Positions 1 through 13,794 of a stretch of DNA of 64,000 bases are shown here, piece by piece (positions within the stretch are counted from its first letter, which is position 1; each line of letters starts with the position of its first letter). The stretch is from NCBI GenBank assembly GCA_030549495.1, contig JAUIRK010001044.1, positions 168,925 to 232,924 of the forward strand, given 5' to 3'. Below the pieces are notes generated by a model, which saw only the letters and a list, made by a program, of their open reading frames with translations, was not told the DNA's origin and ran no database searches. Source of the stretch: Nectonema munidae. Taxonomy: Eukaryota > Nematomorpha > Nectonematoida > Nectonematidae. A program made the position numbers and the translations under genes.

Positions 1-350
1 ATAAACTTATTTTAGAAGCTTTTTGTTTGCTTTATTAACGGAAGAGTAAGACTGCAATAGATAACATACTCTACTCGACAAATGTAAATTGCAAACAAGT
101 GAACTTATATTTTTTTAAATTTCTAGGCTATATTTTATTCCTTATAATATCTTTGTTATGCACATGTGTTATTATCACTCGTCCTGTTATTTCTCTCATA
201 AGATCCGCATCACCCAACAAGCCATGTATGTAGGGGCTTGATGTAATGTAATAGCCTCTTTGTTTTTTCAATTGATTTTCTCATATTTTAAGCAGTCCCC
301 GTACTATTCAATGACAGGTCTTTTTTGTATAAGCCTCATCTTTTGCTCAT

Positions 351-463
351 CTTTCACACAGTGTATGCTATGTGATGATCAAATACAAGAGAACTTACAA
401 TTTCTAGTAATATATATTTTAATTCATATTTTGAATAAAGAGTATTGTTAAAAACAAAAGAGA
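351..463 (+). repeat. Left copy of direct repeat bracketing the array
   Basis: The segment starts CTTTCACACAGTGTATGC and ends near AAAAACAAAAGAGA. It aligns in the same orientation with 41656-41770, with only a handful of substitutions and small indels (for example an extra TAA in the right copy). Homology stops sharply on both sides. The two copies are 41.3 kb apart and enclose the whole satellite. It could be a small dispersed repeat or a duplicated flank. There is no TG...CA LTR structure and no coding content. Confidence 0.8.
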
Positions 464-1035
464 ATGAAATATGCTTTTTAATTTTAAAGAAATTAAAAAT
501 TTTATAAAAATATTTTTGAAAAATTGAAATATATTTTAAATATTTTATAAATTTGTTCGCATGGACATTATTGACATCGAGTTAACAAAAATAAAGGACA
601 AATTTTCACTTTTCAAAACTCAAGGCTTTACTTTTGCAACTTATTTTATACCTACCCGTCTCAAGAAATTTCTTGAGAAAAAAGAAAGGAAGAAAAAAAG
701 AAATTATTGAGAAAGTCCCTTCTCAGGCTTTAATTAGTCTTGCGTATGCTCAACTACTGAATACTACTGTAATTTTTTATTCTAAATTGTACATTTTTTC
801 CAATAAATTCTTTTTTCTTTCAAGAAAGATAATTAGTTTGTTTGTTACTATTAATTTTAATTATTAAGTTTTAAAAGATTTCATTAGATTTGTACAAATT
901 TATTTTTAATTTAAATAAACACATCTATCTACTTTTGATTAAGATTTTATATAGTTAACGATAAATTATTCTCATTTTATTTTATATTGTCCACTAATTT
1001 GGATGATAATCTAATTTGCTAATTCATTTATTATG

Positions 1036-1182
1036 TAAATTATCATATCTTTGCGTGTAAAATTGATCTTTATATCTACTAATGATCCTTCTGTGGGATA
1101 TCAATAATTATTAGGTGTACCAATAATGTTTACAGTGGTAACTATTTACGGGAGGTCTTCAGTACGAATAATCTTTGAATAA
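1036..1182 (+). repeat. Unique array-edge segment, original copy
   Basis: This is the last ~147 bp of unique flank before the first 31-bp units. A second copy lies inside the array at 10234-10390. By eye the copies differ by about two substitutions, two one-base indels (GATCCTTCTG against GATCTTTG) and one 11-bp indel. Homology continues rightward into the first ~650 bp of satellite on both sides (to about 1830 and 11060). Confidence 0.85.
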
Positions 1183-4100
1183 ACATGCAGGCACAAACGG
1201 GACACCTAAACACATTCAGGCAAAAATGGAGCAATTAAACAGATTCAGTCACAAAAAGGTTGCACCTTAACACAAACAAGCACCAACAGGGGGCACTTAA
1301 ACAATATTCAGGCACCAACAGGGAGCACTTAAACAGATTCAGGCACAAAAAGGGAGCACTCAAACACAGGCAAGCACAAGCAGGAAGCACTTAAGCATAT
1401 GCAGGCAAAAACAGGGAGCACTCAAACACAGGCAAGAACAAAGAACGAACACTCAATCAACAGGGAGCATCCAAACACGGTCAGGCACAAACAAGAAACA
1501 ATTTAACCCAGGTAGGACTTAAACAATAGGCAAGCGGAAACAGGGAGCACTTAAACACAAGCAGGCACCAAAAGGGGGATTCAAACACAGTAACGCACAA
1601 ACAAGGAGGACTTAAAGACAGGCAGACACAAACAGCGAGCACTTATACAACAGGTAGGCAAAAACAGGAGACATTCAAATAGAGGCGGGCACTATAATAC
1701 AGGCAGACAAACAGGGGGCACTTAGAAAACAGGAGGCAGGCAGACTTAAACACAGGAAGCACTCAAACACATACAGGCAAAACAGGAGCACAAAAACACA
1801 GACAGGTACAAACAACTGGCACTCAATCAACAGGGAGCACCCAAACATAGTCAGGCACAAACAAGGAGCACTTAAACACAGGTAGGATTTAAACAATAGG
1901 CAAGCAGAAACAGGGAGCACATACAGACAAAAACAGGGAGCACATACAGACAAAAACAGGGAGCGCTCAAACAGGCAAGAACAAATGACGAGCACTCAAT
2001 CAACAGGTAGCACCCAAACAAGGGGCACTTAAACACAGGTAGGACTTAAACAATAAGCAAGCAGAAACAGGGAGCACTCAAATAGGGAGAAACCAACATA
2101 TACAAGCACAAACAATGTGGAATTAAACACAGGCAGGCACAAACAGTGAGCACTTAGACACAGGCAGGCGCAAACAGGTAACACTCAAACGCAGGCAGTT
2201 TCAAACAGAGAGCACTCAAACACAGGCATTAACAAACAAAGAGCACTAAATCAACTGGGAGCATCCAAACACAGTCAGACACAAACAACGAGGGCAAGGA
2301 GAAAAGGGAGCACTTAAACACATTCAGGCACTCAAACACAGCGAGACCCCGACATAGGCAGGCACAAACTGGGTGGACTTAACCACATACAAGCACTTAA
2401 ACAGATTTAGGCACAAAAAGGGAACACAGGCAAGTACCAACAGAGGGCACTCAAACACACACAGGCAAAATAGGGAGCACTCAAACACAGGCAGGAACAA
2501 ACAACGAGCACTCTATCAACAGGGAGCGCCCAAACACAGGCAGGCACAAACAAGGAGCATTTAAACATATGTAGGACTTAAACAATAGTCAGGCAGAAAG
2601 AAGGACTTAAACACAGGCAGGCAATCAAACAGGGAGAACCCAACACACGCAGGCACAAACAGGGTTGACTTAAACACAGGCAGGCACAAACAGGGAGCAC
2701 TTAAACAGAGACAGACACAAAAAGAGAGCACTTTAACTCAGGCAAACACCAACAGGGGGCATTCAAACACAATTAGGCATAAACATGGGGCACTATAACA
2801 CAGTCAGACACAAACGCAGGCAGGTTCAAACAAGGGCTCAAACAGGGAAAACCCAACACACGCAGGTACAAACAGGGTGGATTTAAACACAGGCAGGCAC
2901 AAACAGGGAGCACTTAAACAGATTCATGCTCAAAAAGGGAGTACTTTAACACAGGCAAGCACCAACAAGGGGCATTCAAACACAGGAAGGCACAAGCAGG
3001 CAAAAACAAGAGGGACTCAAACATGGGACACTATAACACAGGCAGACACAAATAAGGAGCACTCAAACACAGGCAGGTTCAAACAGGGAGCACTCAAACA
3101 CAGGCAGGCACAAACAGGGAGCACTCAACACAGGCAGGCACAAACAGGGAAAACTTAAACACATGCAAGCACAAACAGGGAGCACTTAAACAGATTCAGG
3201 CACAAAAAGGGAGCACTTTAACACAGGCAAGCACCAACAGAGGGCACTCAAACATAGGAAGGCACAAACAAGGAGGACACAAACACAGGCAGGCACAAAC
3301 AGAAGGCACTCAAACACAGGCAGGCACAAATATGGAGCACTCAAGCACAGGACAGACACAAACAGGGAGCACTCAAACAACAGGAGGCACTCAAACAGAG
3401 GCAGGCACAAACATGGGGCACTAAAACACAGGCAGTCACAAACAAGGAGCACTCAAACACAGGAAGGCTCAAACAGGGAGCACTCAAACACAGGCAGGCA
3501 CAAACAGGGTTGACTTAAACACAGGCAGGCACAAAAAGGGAGCACTTTAACACAGGCAAGCACAAACAGGGGGCATTCAAAAACAAGCAGGCAAAACAGG
3601 GGGCACTATAACGCAGGCAGACACAAACAAGGAGCACCCAAACACAGGCAGGCTCAAAAAGGGAGCACTCAAACACAGGCAGGCACAAACAGGGAGGACT
3701 TAAACACAGGCAGGCACAAACAGGGAGCACTTAAACACATGCAAGCTCAAACAGGGAGCACTTAAACAGATTCAGGCACAAAAAGGAAGACACTTTAACA
3801 CAGGCAAGCACCAACAGAGGGCACTCAAACACAAGCAGGCACAAACAGGAGGCACTCAAACATGGCAGGAACTATAACACAGGCAGAAACAAACAGGGAG
3901 CACCCAAACACAGGCAGGTTCAAACAAAGGGACTCAAACAGAGAAAACCCAACACACGCAGGTACAAACAGGGTGGACTTAAACACAGGCAGGCACAAAC
4001 AGGGAGAACTTAAACAGATTCAGGCTCAAAAAGGGAGTACTTTAACACAGGCAAGCACCAACAAGGGGCATTCAAACACAGGAAGGCACGGGCAGTCAAA

Positions 4101-4600
4101 AACAAGAGGGACTCAAACATGGGACACTATAACACAGGCAGACACAAATAAGGAACACTCAAACACAGGCAGATTCAAACAGGGAGCACTCAAACACAGG
4201 CACAAACAGGGAGCACTCAAACACAGGCAGGCACAAACAGGGAGGATTTAAACACAGGCAGGCACAAACAGGGAAAACTTAAACAGATGCAGGCACAAAC
4301 AGGTAGCACTTAAACAGATTCAGGCAGAAAAAGGGAGCATTTAAAACAGGAAAGCACCTACAGGGGCACTCAAAAACAGAGGAAGCACAAACAAGGAGGA
4401 CACAAACACAGGCAGGCACAAACAGAAGGCACTCAAACACAGGCAAGACAAATATGGGGCACTCAAACACGGACAGGCACAAACAGGGCAGCACTCAAAC
4501 AACAGGCAGGCACTTAAACACAGGCAGGCACAAACATGGGGCACTATAACACAGGCAGTCACAAACAAGGAGCACTCAAACACAGGAAGGCTCAAACAGG

Positions 4601-6740
4601 GTTGACTCAAACGCAGGCAGGCGCAAAAAGGGAACACTTTAACACAGGCAAGCACCAACAGGGGGCATTCAAAAACAAGCAGGCATAAACAGGAGGCACT
4701 CAAACATGGGGCACCATAACACAGGCAGACACAAACAAGGAGCACCCAAACACAGGCAGGCTCAAAAAGGGAGCAGTCAAACACAGGCAGGCACTAACAG
4801 GGAGGACTTAAGCATAGGTTGGCACAAACAGGGAACACTTAACACATGCAAGCTCAAACAGGGAGCACTTAAACAAATTCAGGCACAAAAAGAGAGCAAT
4901 TTAACACAGGCAAGCACCAATAGAGGGCATTCAAACACAGGAAGGCACAAACAGGAAGCACATACAGGCAAAAACAGGGAGCACTCAAACACAGGCAGGA
5001 ACAAACGACGAGCACTCAATCAACAGGAAGCAACCAAACACGGTCAGGCACAAACAAGGAGCACTTAAACACAGATAGGACTTAAACAATAAGCAGGCAG
5101 AAACAGGGAGCACAACACAGACAGGCACTCAAATAGGGAGAACCCAACATACGCAAGCACAAACAAGGTGGAATTAAACACAGGCAGGCACAAACAGCTA
5201 GTACTTAGAAACAGGCAGACGCAAACAGGTAACACTCAAACGCAGGCAGTTACAAACAGAGAGCACTCAAACACAGGCATTAACAAACAACGAGCACTAA
5301 ATCAACAGGGAGCATCCAAACACAGTCAGACACAAACAACGAGGACAAGGAGAGAAGGGAGCACTTAAACACAGGCAGGCACTCAAAAACAGCGAGCACC
5401 CGACACAGGCAGGCACAAACAGTGTGGACTTAACCACATGCAAGCACTTAAACAGATTTAGGCACAAAAAGGGAACACTTAAACACAGGCAAGTACTAAC
5501 AAAGGGCACTCAAACAAACATAGGCAAAATAGGGAGCACTCAAACACAGGCAAGAACAAACAACGAGCACTCTATCAACAGGGAGCACCCAAACACTGGC
5601 AGGCACAAACAAGGAGCACTTAAACACAGGTAGGACTTAAACAATAGTCAAGCAGAAACAAGGAGCACTTAAACACAGGCAGGCACTCAAACAGGGGAAC
5701 CCAACACACGCAGGCACAAATATGGTTGACTTAAACACATTAAGGAACAAACAGGGAGCACTTAAACAGAGACAGGCACAAAAAGGGAGCACTTTAACAC
5801 AGGCAAACACCAACAGGGGGCATTCAAACACAATCAGGCATAAACAGGAGGCACTCAAACATGGCGAACTATAACACAGGCAGAAACAAACACGGAGCGC
5901 TCAAACGCAGGCAGGTTCAAACAAGGGCTCAAACAAAGAAAACCCAACACACGCAGGTACAAACAGGGTGGACTTAAACACAGGCAGGCACAAACAGGGA
6001 GAACTTAAACAGATTCAGGCTCAAAAAGGGAGTACTTTAACACAGGCAAGCACCAACAAGGGGCATTCAAACACAGGAAGGCACGAGCAGGCAAAAACAA
6101 GAGGGACTCAAACATGGGACACTATAACACAGGCAGACACAAATAAGGAGCACTCAAACACAGGCAGGTTCAAACAGGGAGCACTCAAACACAGGCAGTC
6201 ACAATCAGGGAGCACTCAAACACAGGCAGGCACAAACAGGGAGGATTTAAACACAGGCAAGCACAAACAGGGAAAACTTAAACACATGCAAGCACAAACA
6301 GGTAGCACTTAAACAGATTCAGGCAGAAAAAGGGAGCACTTTAAAACAGGTAAACACCTACAGGGCCCACACAAACACAGGAACGCACAAACAAGGAGGA
6401 CACAAACACAGGCAGGCACAAACAGAAGGCACTCAAACACAGGCAAGCACAAATATTGGGCACTCAAGCACGGACAGACACAAACAGGCAGCACTCAAAC
6501 AACAGGAGGCACTCAAACAGAGGCAGGCACAAACATGGGGCACTATAACACAGGCAGTCACAAACAAGGAGCACTCAAACACAGGAAGGCTCAAACAGGG
6601 AGCACTCAAACACAGGCAGGCACAAACAGGGTTGACTTAAACACAGGCAGGCGCAAAAAGGGAACACTTTAACACAGGCAAGCACCAACAGGGGGGCATT
6701 CAAAAACAAGCAGGCATAAGCAGGAGGCACTCAAACATGG
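4601..6740. repeat. Segment near-identical to 16959-19098
   Basis: The segment corresponds to block B at a constant offset of 12,358 bp. It shares private variants found in few or no other HOR copies: GTTGACTCAAACGC, GGCACCATAACAC, AGCATAGGTTGG and GAAGCAACCAAACAC. I found only a few single-base differences per kb (for example GGGCATTC against GGGCACTC near 4927). Just upstream the offset shifts by 31 bp because this copy lacks one unit. Confidence 0.85.
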
Positions 6741-7452
6741 GGCACTATAACACTGGCAGACACAAACAAGGAGCACCCAAACACAGGCAGGCTCAAAAAG
6801 GGAGCAGTCAAACACAGGCAGGCACTAACAGGGAGGACTTAAGCACAGGTTGGCACAAACAGGGAACACTTAACACATGCAAGCTCAAACAGGGAGCACT
6901 TAAACAAATTCAGGAACAAAAAGAGAGCAATTTAACACAGGTAAGCACCAATAGAGGGCACTCAAACACAGGAAGGCACAAACAGGACGCACATACAGGC
7001 AAAAACAGGGAGCACTCAAACACAGGCAAAAATAAACGACGAGCACTCAATCAACAGGAAGCACCCAAACACGGTCAGGCACAAACAAGGAGCACTTAAA
7101 CACAGATAGGACTTAAACAATAAGCAGGCAGAAACAGGGAGCACAACACAGGCAGGCACTCAAATAGGGAGAACCCAACATACGCAAGCACAAACAAGGT
7201 GGAATTAAACACAGGCAGGCACAAACAGCGAGTACTTAGAAACAGGCAGGCGCAAACAGGTAACTCAAACGCAGGCAGTTACAAACAGAGAGCACTCAAA
7301 CACAGGCATTAACAAACAACGAGCACTAAATCAACAGGGAGCATCCAAACACAGTCAGACACAAACAACGAGGACAAGGAGAGAAGGGAGCACTTAAACA
7401 CAGACAGGCACTCAAAAACAGCGAGAACCGGACACAGGCAGTCACAAACAGT
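5424..7452. repeat. HOR unit of ~2.03 kb in block A
   Basis: The unit runs from one GTGGACTTAACCACATGC landmark to the next (2029 bp, about 65.5 units of 31 bp). It has the same internal order of marker units as the 2.03 kb HORs of block B. Confidence 0.8.
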
Positions 7453-8723
7453 GTGGACTTAACCACATGCAAGCACTTAAACAGATATAGGCACAAAAAT
7501 TGAACAATTAAACACAGGCAAGTACTAACAGAGGGCACTCAAACAAACATTAGCAAAATAGGGAGCACTCAAACACAGGCAAGAACAAACAACGAGCACT
7601 CTATCAACAGGGAGCACCCAAACACTGGCAGGCACAAACAAGGAGCACTTAAACACAGGTAGGACTTAAACAATAGTCAAGCAGAAACAAGGAGCACTTA
7701 AACACAGGCAGGCACTCAAACAGGGGACCCAACACATGCAGGCACAAATATGGTTGACTTAAACACATTCAGGAACAAACAGGGAGCACTTAAACAGAGA
7801 CAGGCACAAAAGGGAGCACTTTAACACAGGCAAACACCAACAGGGGGCATTCAAACACAATCAGGCATAAACAGGAGGCACTCAAACATGGCGAACTATA
7901 ACACAGGCAGAAACAAACACGGAGCGCTCAAACGTAGGCAGGTTCAAACAAGGGCTCAAACAAAGAAAACCCAACACACGCAGGTACAAACAGGGTGGAC
8001 TTAAACATAGGCAGGCACAAACAGGGAGAACTTAAACAGATTCAGGCTCAAAAAGGGAGCACTCAAACACAGGCAGGCACAAACAGGGTTGACTTAAACA
8101 CATGCAAGCACAAACAGGTAGCACTTAAACAGATTCAGGCAGAAAAAGGGAGCACTTTAAAATAGGTAAACACCTACAGGGGCCACACAAACACAGGAAC
8201 GCACAAACAAGGAGGACACAAACACAGGCAGGCACAAACAGAAGGCACTCAAACACAGGCAAGCACAAATATGGGATACTCAAGCACGGACAGACACAAA
8301 CAGGCAGCACTCAAACAACAGGAGGCACTCAAACAGAGGCAGGCACAAACATGGGGCACTATAACACAGGCAGTCACAAACAAGGAGCACTCAAACACAG
8401 GAAGGCTCAAACAGGGAGCACTCAAACACAAGCAGGCACAAACAGGGTTGACTTAAACACAGGCAGGCGCAAAAAGGGAACACTTTAACACAGGCAAGCA
8501 CCAACAAGGGGCATTCAAAAACAAGCAGGCATAAGCAGGAGGCACTCAAACATGGGGCACTATAACACTGGCAGACACAAACAAGGAGCACCCAAACACA
8601 GGCAGGCTCAAAAAGGGAGCAGTCAAACACAGGCAGGCACTAACAGGGAGGACTTAAGCACAGGTTGGCACAAACAGGGAACACTTAACACATGCAAGCT
8701 CAAACAGGGAGCACTTAAACAGA

Positions 8724-10233
8724 TTCAGCACAAAAAGGGAACACTTTAACACAGGCAAGCACCAACAGAGGGCACTCAAACATAGGAAGCACATACAGGC
8801 AAAAACAGGAAGCACTCAAACAAAGGCAGGAACAAACGACGAGCACTCAATCAACAGGGAGCACCCAAACACGATCAGGCACAAACAAGAGGCACTTAAA
8901 CACAGGTAGGACTTAAATAATAAGCAAACAGAAACAGGAAGCACTTAAACACAGGCAGGCACTCAAATAGGGAGAACCCAACATACGCAAGCACAAACAA
9001 GGTGGAATTAAACACAGGCAGGCACAAACATCGAGCACTTAGACATAGGCAGGCGCAAATAAGTAACACTCAAACGCAGGCAGTTACAAACAGAGAGCAC
9101 TCAAACACAGGCATTAACAAACAACGAGCACTCAATCAACAGGGAGCATCCAAACACAGTTAGACACAAACAACGAGGGCAAGGAGAAACAGGGAGCACT
9201 TAATTTCAGGCAGGCACTCAAACAGGGAGAACCCAACACACGCAGGCACAAACAGGGTTGACTTAAACACAGGTAGGCACAAACAGAGAAAGGCACAAGA
9301 AAGGAGCATTTTAACACAGGCAAACACCAACAGGGGGCATTCAAACACAAGCAGGCATAAACAGGAAGCACTCAAAGATTGGGGCACTATAACACGGGCA
9401 GACACAAACAAGGAGCACTTAAACACAGGCAGGCTCAAAAAGGGAGCACTCAAACACAGGCCGGCACAAACAGGGAGTACTTAAACACAGGCTGGCACAA
9501 ACAGGGAACACTTAAACAGATGCAATCTCAAACAGGGAGCACTTAAACAGATTCAGGCACAAAAAGGAGCACTTTAACACAGGCAAGCACCAACAGAGGC
9601 CACTCAAACACAGGAAGGCATAAACAGGAAGCACATACAGGCAAAAACAGGGAGCACTCAAACACAGGCAGGAACAAAAGACGAGCACTCAATCAACAGG
9701 GATCACCCAAACACGGTTAGGCACAAACAAGGAACACTTAAACACAGGTAGGACTTAAACAATAAGCAACCAGAAACAGGGAGCACTTAAACACAGGCAA
9801 GCTCAAACAGGGAGAACCCAACATACGCAAGCACAATCAAGGTAGAATTAAACACAGGCAGGCACATACAGGTAGCAATTAAACAGAGACAGGCACAAAA
9901 AGGGACCACTTTAACACACGTAAGCACCAACAGGGGGCATTCAAACACAGGAAGGCAAAAATAGGAGGCACTCAAACATGGGGCACTATAACACAGGCAA
10001 ACACAAACAAGTAGCACTCAAACACAGGTAGGCTCAAAGAGGGAGCACACATAGGGAAAACTTAAACACAGGGAGGCACAAACAAGGGAAGCTTAAACAC
10101 ATGCAAGCACAAAAAGGGAGCACTTAAATAGATTCAGGCACAAAAAGGGAGCACTTTAACATAGGTAAGCACCAACAGAGGGCACTCAAACACAGAAAGG
10201 CACAAACAGGGAACACCCAAACACAGGAAGGCA
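8724..10233. repeat. Right-edge module of block A
   Basis: The module aligns with the true right edge of the array (39343-41431) through shared rare variants: CAGCACAAAAAG, GGGATCAC, CGGTTAGGC, CAATCAAGGTAGAATT and GGGACCACTTTAACACACG. It ends GGGAACACCCAAACACAGG then AAGGCATAAA, exactly where unique flank sequence begins at 10234. The offset to the right edge is about 30.6 kb at its start and 31,194 bp at its end, so block B carries about 0.6 kb extra inside the module. Confidence 0.82.
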
Positions 10234-10390
10234 TAAATTATCATATCTTTGCGTGTAAAATTGATCTTTATATCTACTAATGATCTTTGTGGGATATCCA
10301 TAATTATTAGGTGTACCAATAATGTTTACAGTGGTAACAATTTACGGGAGGTTCCCATCATCTTTTCAGTACGAATAATCTTTGAATAAA
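10234..10390 (+). repeat. Unique left-flank copy embedded in the array
   Basis: AT-rich non-satellite sequence matches 1036-1182, including TCATATCTTTGCGTG and the GTACCAATAATGTTTACAG stretch. It carries an extra 11 bp near 10353. On its left lies right-edge satellite and on its right lies left-edge satellite. It therefore marks the junction of a tandem duplication of the whole array plus ~150 bp of flank. The bases TAAA occur at both parental breakpoints (1036-1039 and 41428-41431), a possible 4-bp microhomology. Confidence 0.88.
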
Positions 10391-11507
10391 CATGCAGGCA
10401 CAAACAGGGGACACCTAAACACATTCAGGCACAAATGGAGCAATTAAACAGATTCAGTCACAAAAAGGTTGCACTTTAACACAAATAAGCACCAACAGGG
10501 GGCACTCAAACACAGACAGGCATAAACAGGGAGCACTTAAACAATATTCAGGTAGCACTTAAACAGATTCAGGCACAAAAAGGGAGCACTTTAACACAGG
10601 CAAGCACAAGCTGAAGGCACTCAAATACAGGAAGCACTCAAACACAGGCAGGAACAAACGACGAGCACTCAATCAACAGGGAGCATCCAAACACGGTCAG
10701 GCACAAATAACAAACAATTAAACCCAGGTAGGACTTAAAAATAGTCAGGCAGAAACAGGGAGCACTTAAACACAAGCAGGCGCCAACAGGGGGACTCAAA
10801 CACTGGAACGCACAAACAAGGAGGACTTATTAAACACAAACAGCGAGCACTTATACAACAGGTAGGCAAAAACAGGAGACATTCAAATAGAGGCAGGCAC
10901 AAACATTGGGCACTATAATACAGGCAGACACAAACGGCGCACTTAAACAACAGGAGGCAGGCAGACACAAACAGGGTGGACTTAAACACAGGAAGCACTC
11001 AAACACATACAGGCAAAACAGGAGCACTCAAACACAGGCAGTTACAAACAACGGGCACCAAACACAATCAGGCATAAACAGGAGGCACTCAAACATGGGG
11101 AACTATAACACAGGCAGACACAAACACGGAGCACTCAAACGCAGGCAGGTTCAAACAAGGGCTCAAACAGAGAAAACCCAACACACGCAGGTACAAACAG
11201 GGTGGACTTAAACACAGGCAGGCACAAACAGGGAGCACTTAAACAGATTCAGGCTCAAAAAGGGAGTACTTTAACACAGGCAAGCACCAACAAGGGGCAT
11301 TCAAACACAGGAAGGCACGAGCAGGCAAAAACAAGAGAGACTCAAACATGGGACACTATAACACAGGCAGACACAAATAAGGAGCACTCAAACACAGGCA
11401 GGTTCAAACAGGGAGCACTCAAACGCAGGCACAAACAGGGAGGATTTAAACACAGGCAGGCACAAACAGGGAAAACTTAAACACATGCAAGCACAAACAT
11501 GTAGCAC

Positions 11508-13000
11508 TTAAACAGATTCAGGCAGAAAAAGGGAGCACTTTAAAACAGGTAAACACCTACAGGGGCCACACAAACACAGGAACGCACAAACAAGGAGGAC
11601 ACAAACATAGGCAGGCACAAACAGAAGGCACTCAAACACATGCAAGCACAAATATGGGGCACTCAAGCACGGACAGACACAAACAGGCAGCACTCAAACA
11701 ACAGGAGGCACTCAAACAGAGGCAGGCACAAACATGGGGCACTATAACACAGGCAGTCACAAACAAGGAGCACTAAAACACAGGAAGGCTCAAACAGGGA
11801 GCACTCAAACACAGACAGGCACAAACAGGGTTGACTTAAACACAGGCAGGCGCAAAAAGGGAACACTTTAACACAGGCAAGCACCAACAGGGGGCATTCA
11901 AAAACAAGCAGGCATAAGCAGGAGGCACTCAAACATGGGGCACTATAACACTGGCAGACACAAACAAGGAGCACCCAAACACAGGCAGGCTCAAAAAGGG
12001 AGCAGTCAAACACAGGCAGGCACTAACAGGGAGGACTTAAGCACAGGCTGGCACAAACAGGGAACACTTAACACATGCAAGCTCAAACAGGGAGCACTTA
12101 AACAAATTCAGACACAAAAAGAGAGCAATTTAACACAGGCAAGCACCAATAGAGGGCACTCAAACACAGGAAGGCACAAACAGGGAGCACATACAGGCAA
12201 AAACAGGGAGCACTCAAACACAGCCAGAAACAAACGACGAGCACTCAATCAACAGGAAGCACCCAAACACGGTCAGGCACAAACAAGGAGCACTTAAACA
12301 CAGATAGGACTTAAACAATAAGCAGGCAGAAACAGGGAGCAAAACACAGGCAGGCACTCAAATAGGGAGAACCCAACATACGCAAGCACAAACAAGGTGG
12401 AATTAAACACAGGCAGGCACAAACAGCGAGTACTTAGAAACAGGCAGACGCAAACAGGTAACACTCAAACGCAGGCAGTTACAAACAGAGAGCACTCAAA
12501 CACAGGCATTAACAAACAACGAGCACTAAATCAACAGGGAGCATCCAAACACAGTCAGACACAAACAACGAGGACAAGGAGAGAAGGGAGCACTTAAACA
12601 CAGACAGGCACTCAAAAACAGCGAGAACCGGACACAGGCAGTCACAAACAGTGTGGACTTAACCACATGCAAGCACTTAAACAGATATAGGCACAAAAAG
12701 GGAACAATTAAACACAGGCAAGTACTAACAGAGGGCACTCAAACAAACATAGGTAAAATAGGGAGCACTCAAACACAGGCAAGAACAAACAACGAGCACT
12801 CTATCAACAGGGAGCACCCAAACACTGGCAGGCACAAACAAGGAGCACTTAAACACAGGTAGGACTTAAACAATAGTCAAGCAGAAACAAGGAGCACTTA
12901 AACACAGGCAGGCACTCAAACGGGGGAACCCAACACACGCAGGCACAAATAGGGTTGACTTAAACACATTCAGGCACAAACAAGGAGCACTTAAACAGAG
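11508..13000. repeat. Segment close to block A 6309-7990
   Basis: The segment matches block A at an offset of about 5,199 bp. It shares variants not seen in the central HORs: GAGAACCGGACACAGG, CAGTCACAAACAGTG, CAGATATAGGC and GGAACAATTAAAC (the first also occurs near 15772). The relationship crosses the embedded flank copy at 10234. Confidence 0.7.
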
Positions 13001-13260
13001 CAGGCACAAAAGGGAGCACTAAACACAGGAGCAAAAAGGGAGCACAAACACATCAGGCAAAAAAGGAATAAACAACAAGAAAAGGATAAACACAGAAGGA
13101 AAAGAAGACAAAAAAAAAAAGAACACTCAAAAAGCAGAAAAAGAGGAAATAACAGGAGAAAACAGGAGAAAAAAAAAAGTAGGATTAAAAATAGAAAAAG
13201 GGAGATAAAAAGGAAAGGGAAAAAAGAAAAGGATAAAACAGGAGACAAACAGGAAGCACT
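13000..13260. other. Indel-rich A/G patch, likely assembly or consensus artefact
   Basis: Satellite units decay abruptly into purine-rich sequence with many lost C and T bases and A runs (for example GACAAAAAAAAAAAGAACAC), then recover. The HOR phase on leaving the patch (AGCACTTAAACAGAGACAGG near 13255) is the phase at which it was entered (near 12981). That fits two overlapping contig ends joined with poor consensus better than a biological insertion. Confidence 0.6.
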
Positions 13261-13794
13261 TAAACAGAGACAGGCACAAAAAGGGAGCACTTTAACACAG
13301 GCAAACACCAACAGGGGGCATTCAAACACAATCAGGCATAAACAGGAGGCACTCAAACATGGGGAACTATAACACAGGCAGAAACAAACACGGAGCACTC
13401 AAACGCAGGCAGGTTCAAACAAGGGCTCAAACAGAGAAAACCCAACACACGCAGGTACAAACAGTGTGGACTTAAACACAGGCAGGCACAAATATGGAGC
13501 ACTTAAATAGATTCAGGCTCAAAAAGGGAGTACTTTAACACAGGCAAGCACCAACAAGGGGCATTCAAACACAGGAAGGCACGGGCAGTCAAAAACAAGA
13601 GGGACTCAAACATGGGACACTATAACACAGGCAGACACAAATAAGGAACACTCAAACACAGGCAGATTCAAACAGGGAGCACTCAAACACAGGCACAAAC
13701 AGGGAGCACTCAAACACAGGCAGGCACAAACAGAGAGGATTTAAACAGGCAGGCACAAACAGGGAAAACTTAAACACATGCAAGCACAAACAGG

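Larger units (their letters stand above)
1..1182. other. AT-rich left flank of the satellite, no gene
   Basis: AT-rich unique DNA with long A and T runs. Short open frames exist (for example 260-451 and 634-867), but they are low-complexity and hydrophobic or Lys-rich, with no recognisable domain, so no gene is called. Two parts matter because they recur elsewhere in the window. Bases 351-463 recur beyond the far end of the array, and bases 1036-1182 recur inside the array at 10234-10390. Confidence 0.75.
1183..10233. repeat. Satellite block A
   Basis: This is the first of two tandem blocks. It starts with the edge-type units that follow the unique flank and ends with edge-type units matching the far right edge of the array (see 8724-10233). 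The HOR landmark GTGGACTTAACCACATGC occurs, with small variants, at 2373, 5424 and 7453, giving spacings of 3051 and 2029 bp. The block is 9.05 kb, against 31 kb for block B, so most HOR amplification happened in block B or was lost from block A. Confidence 0.85.
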
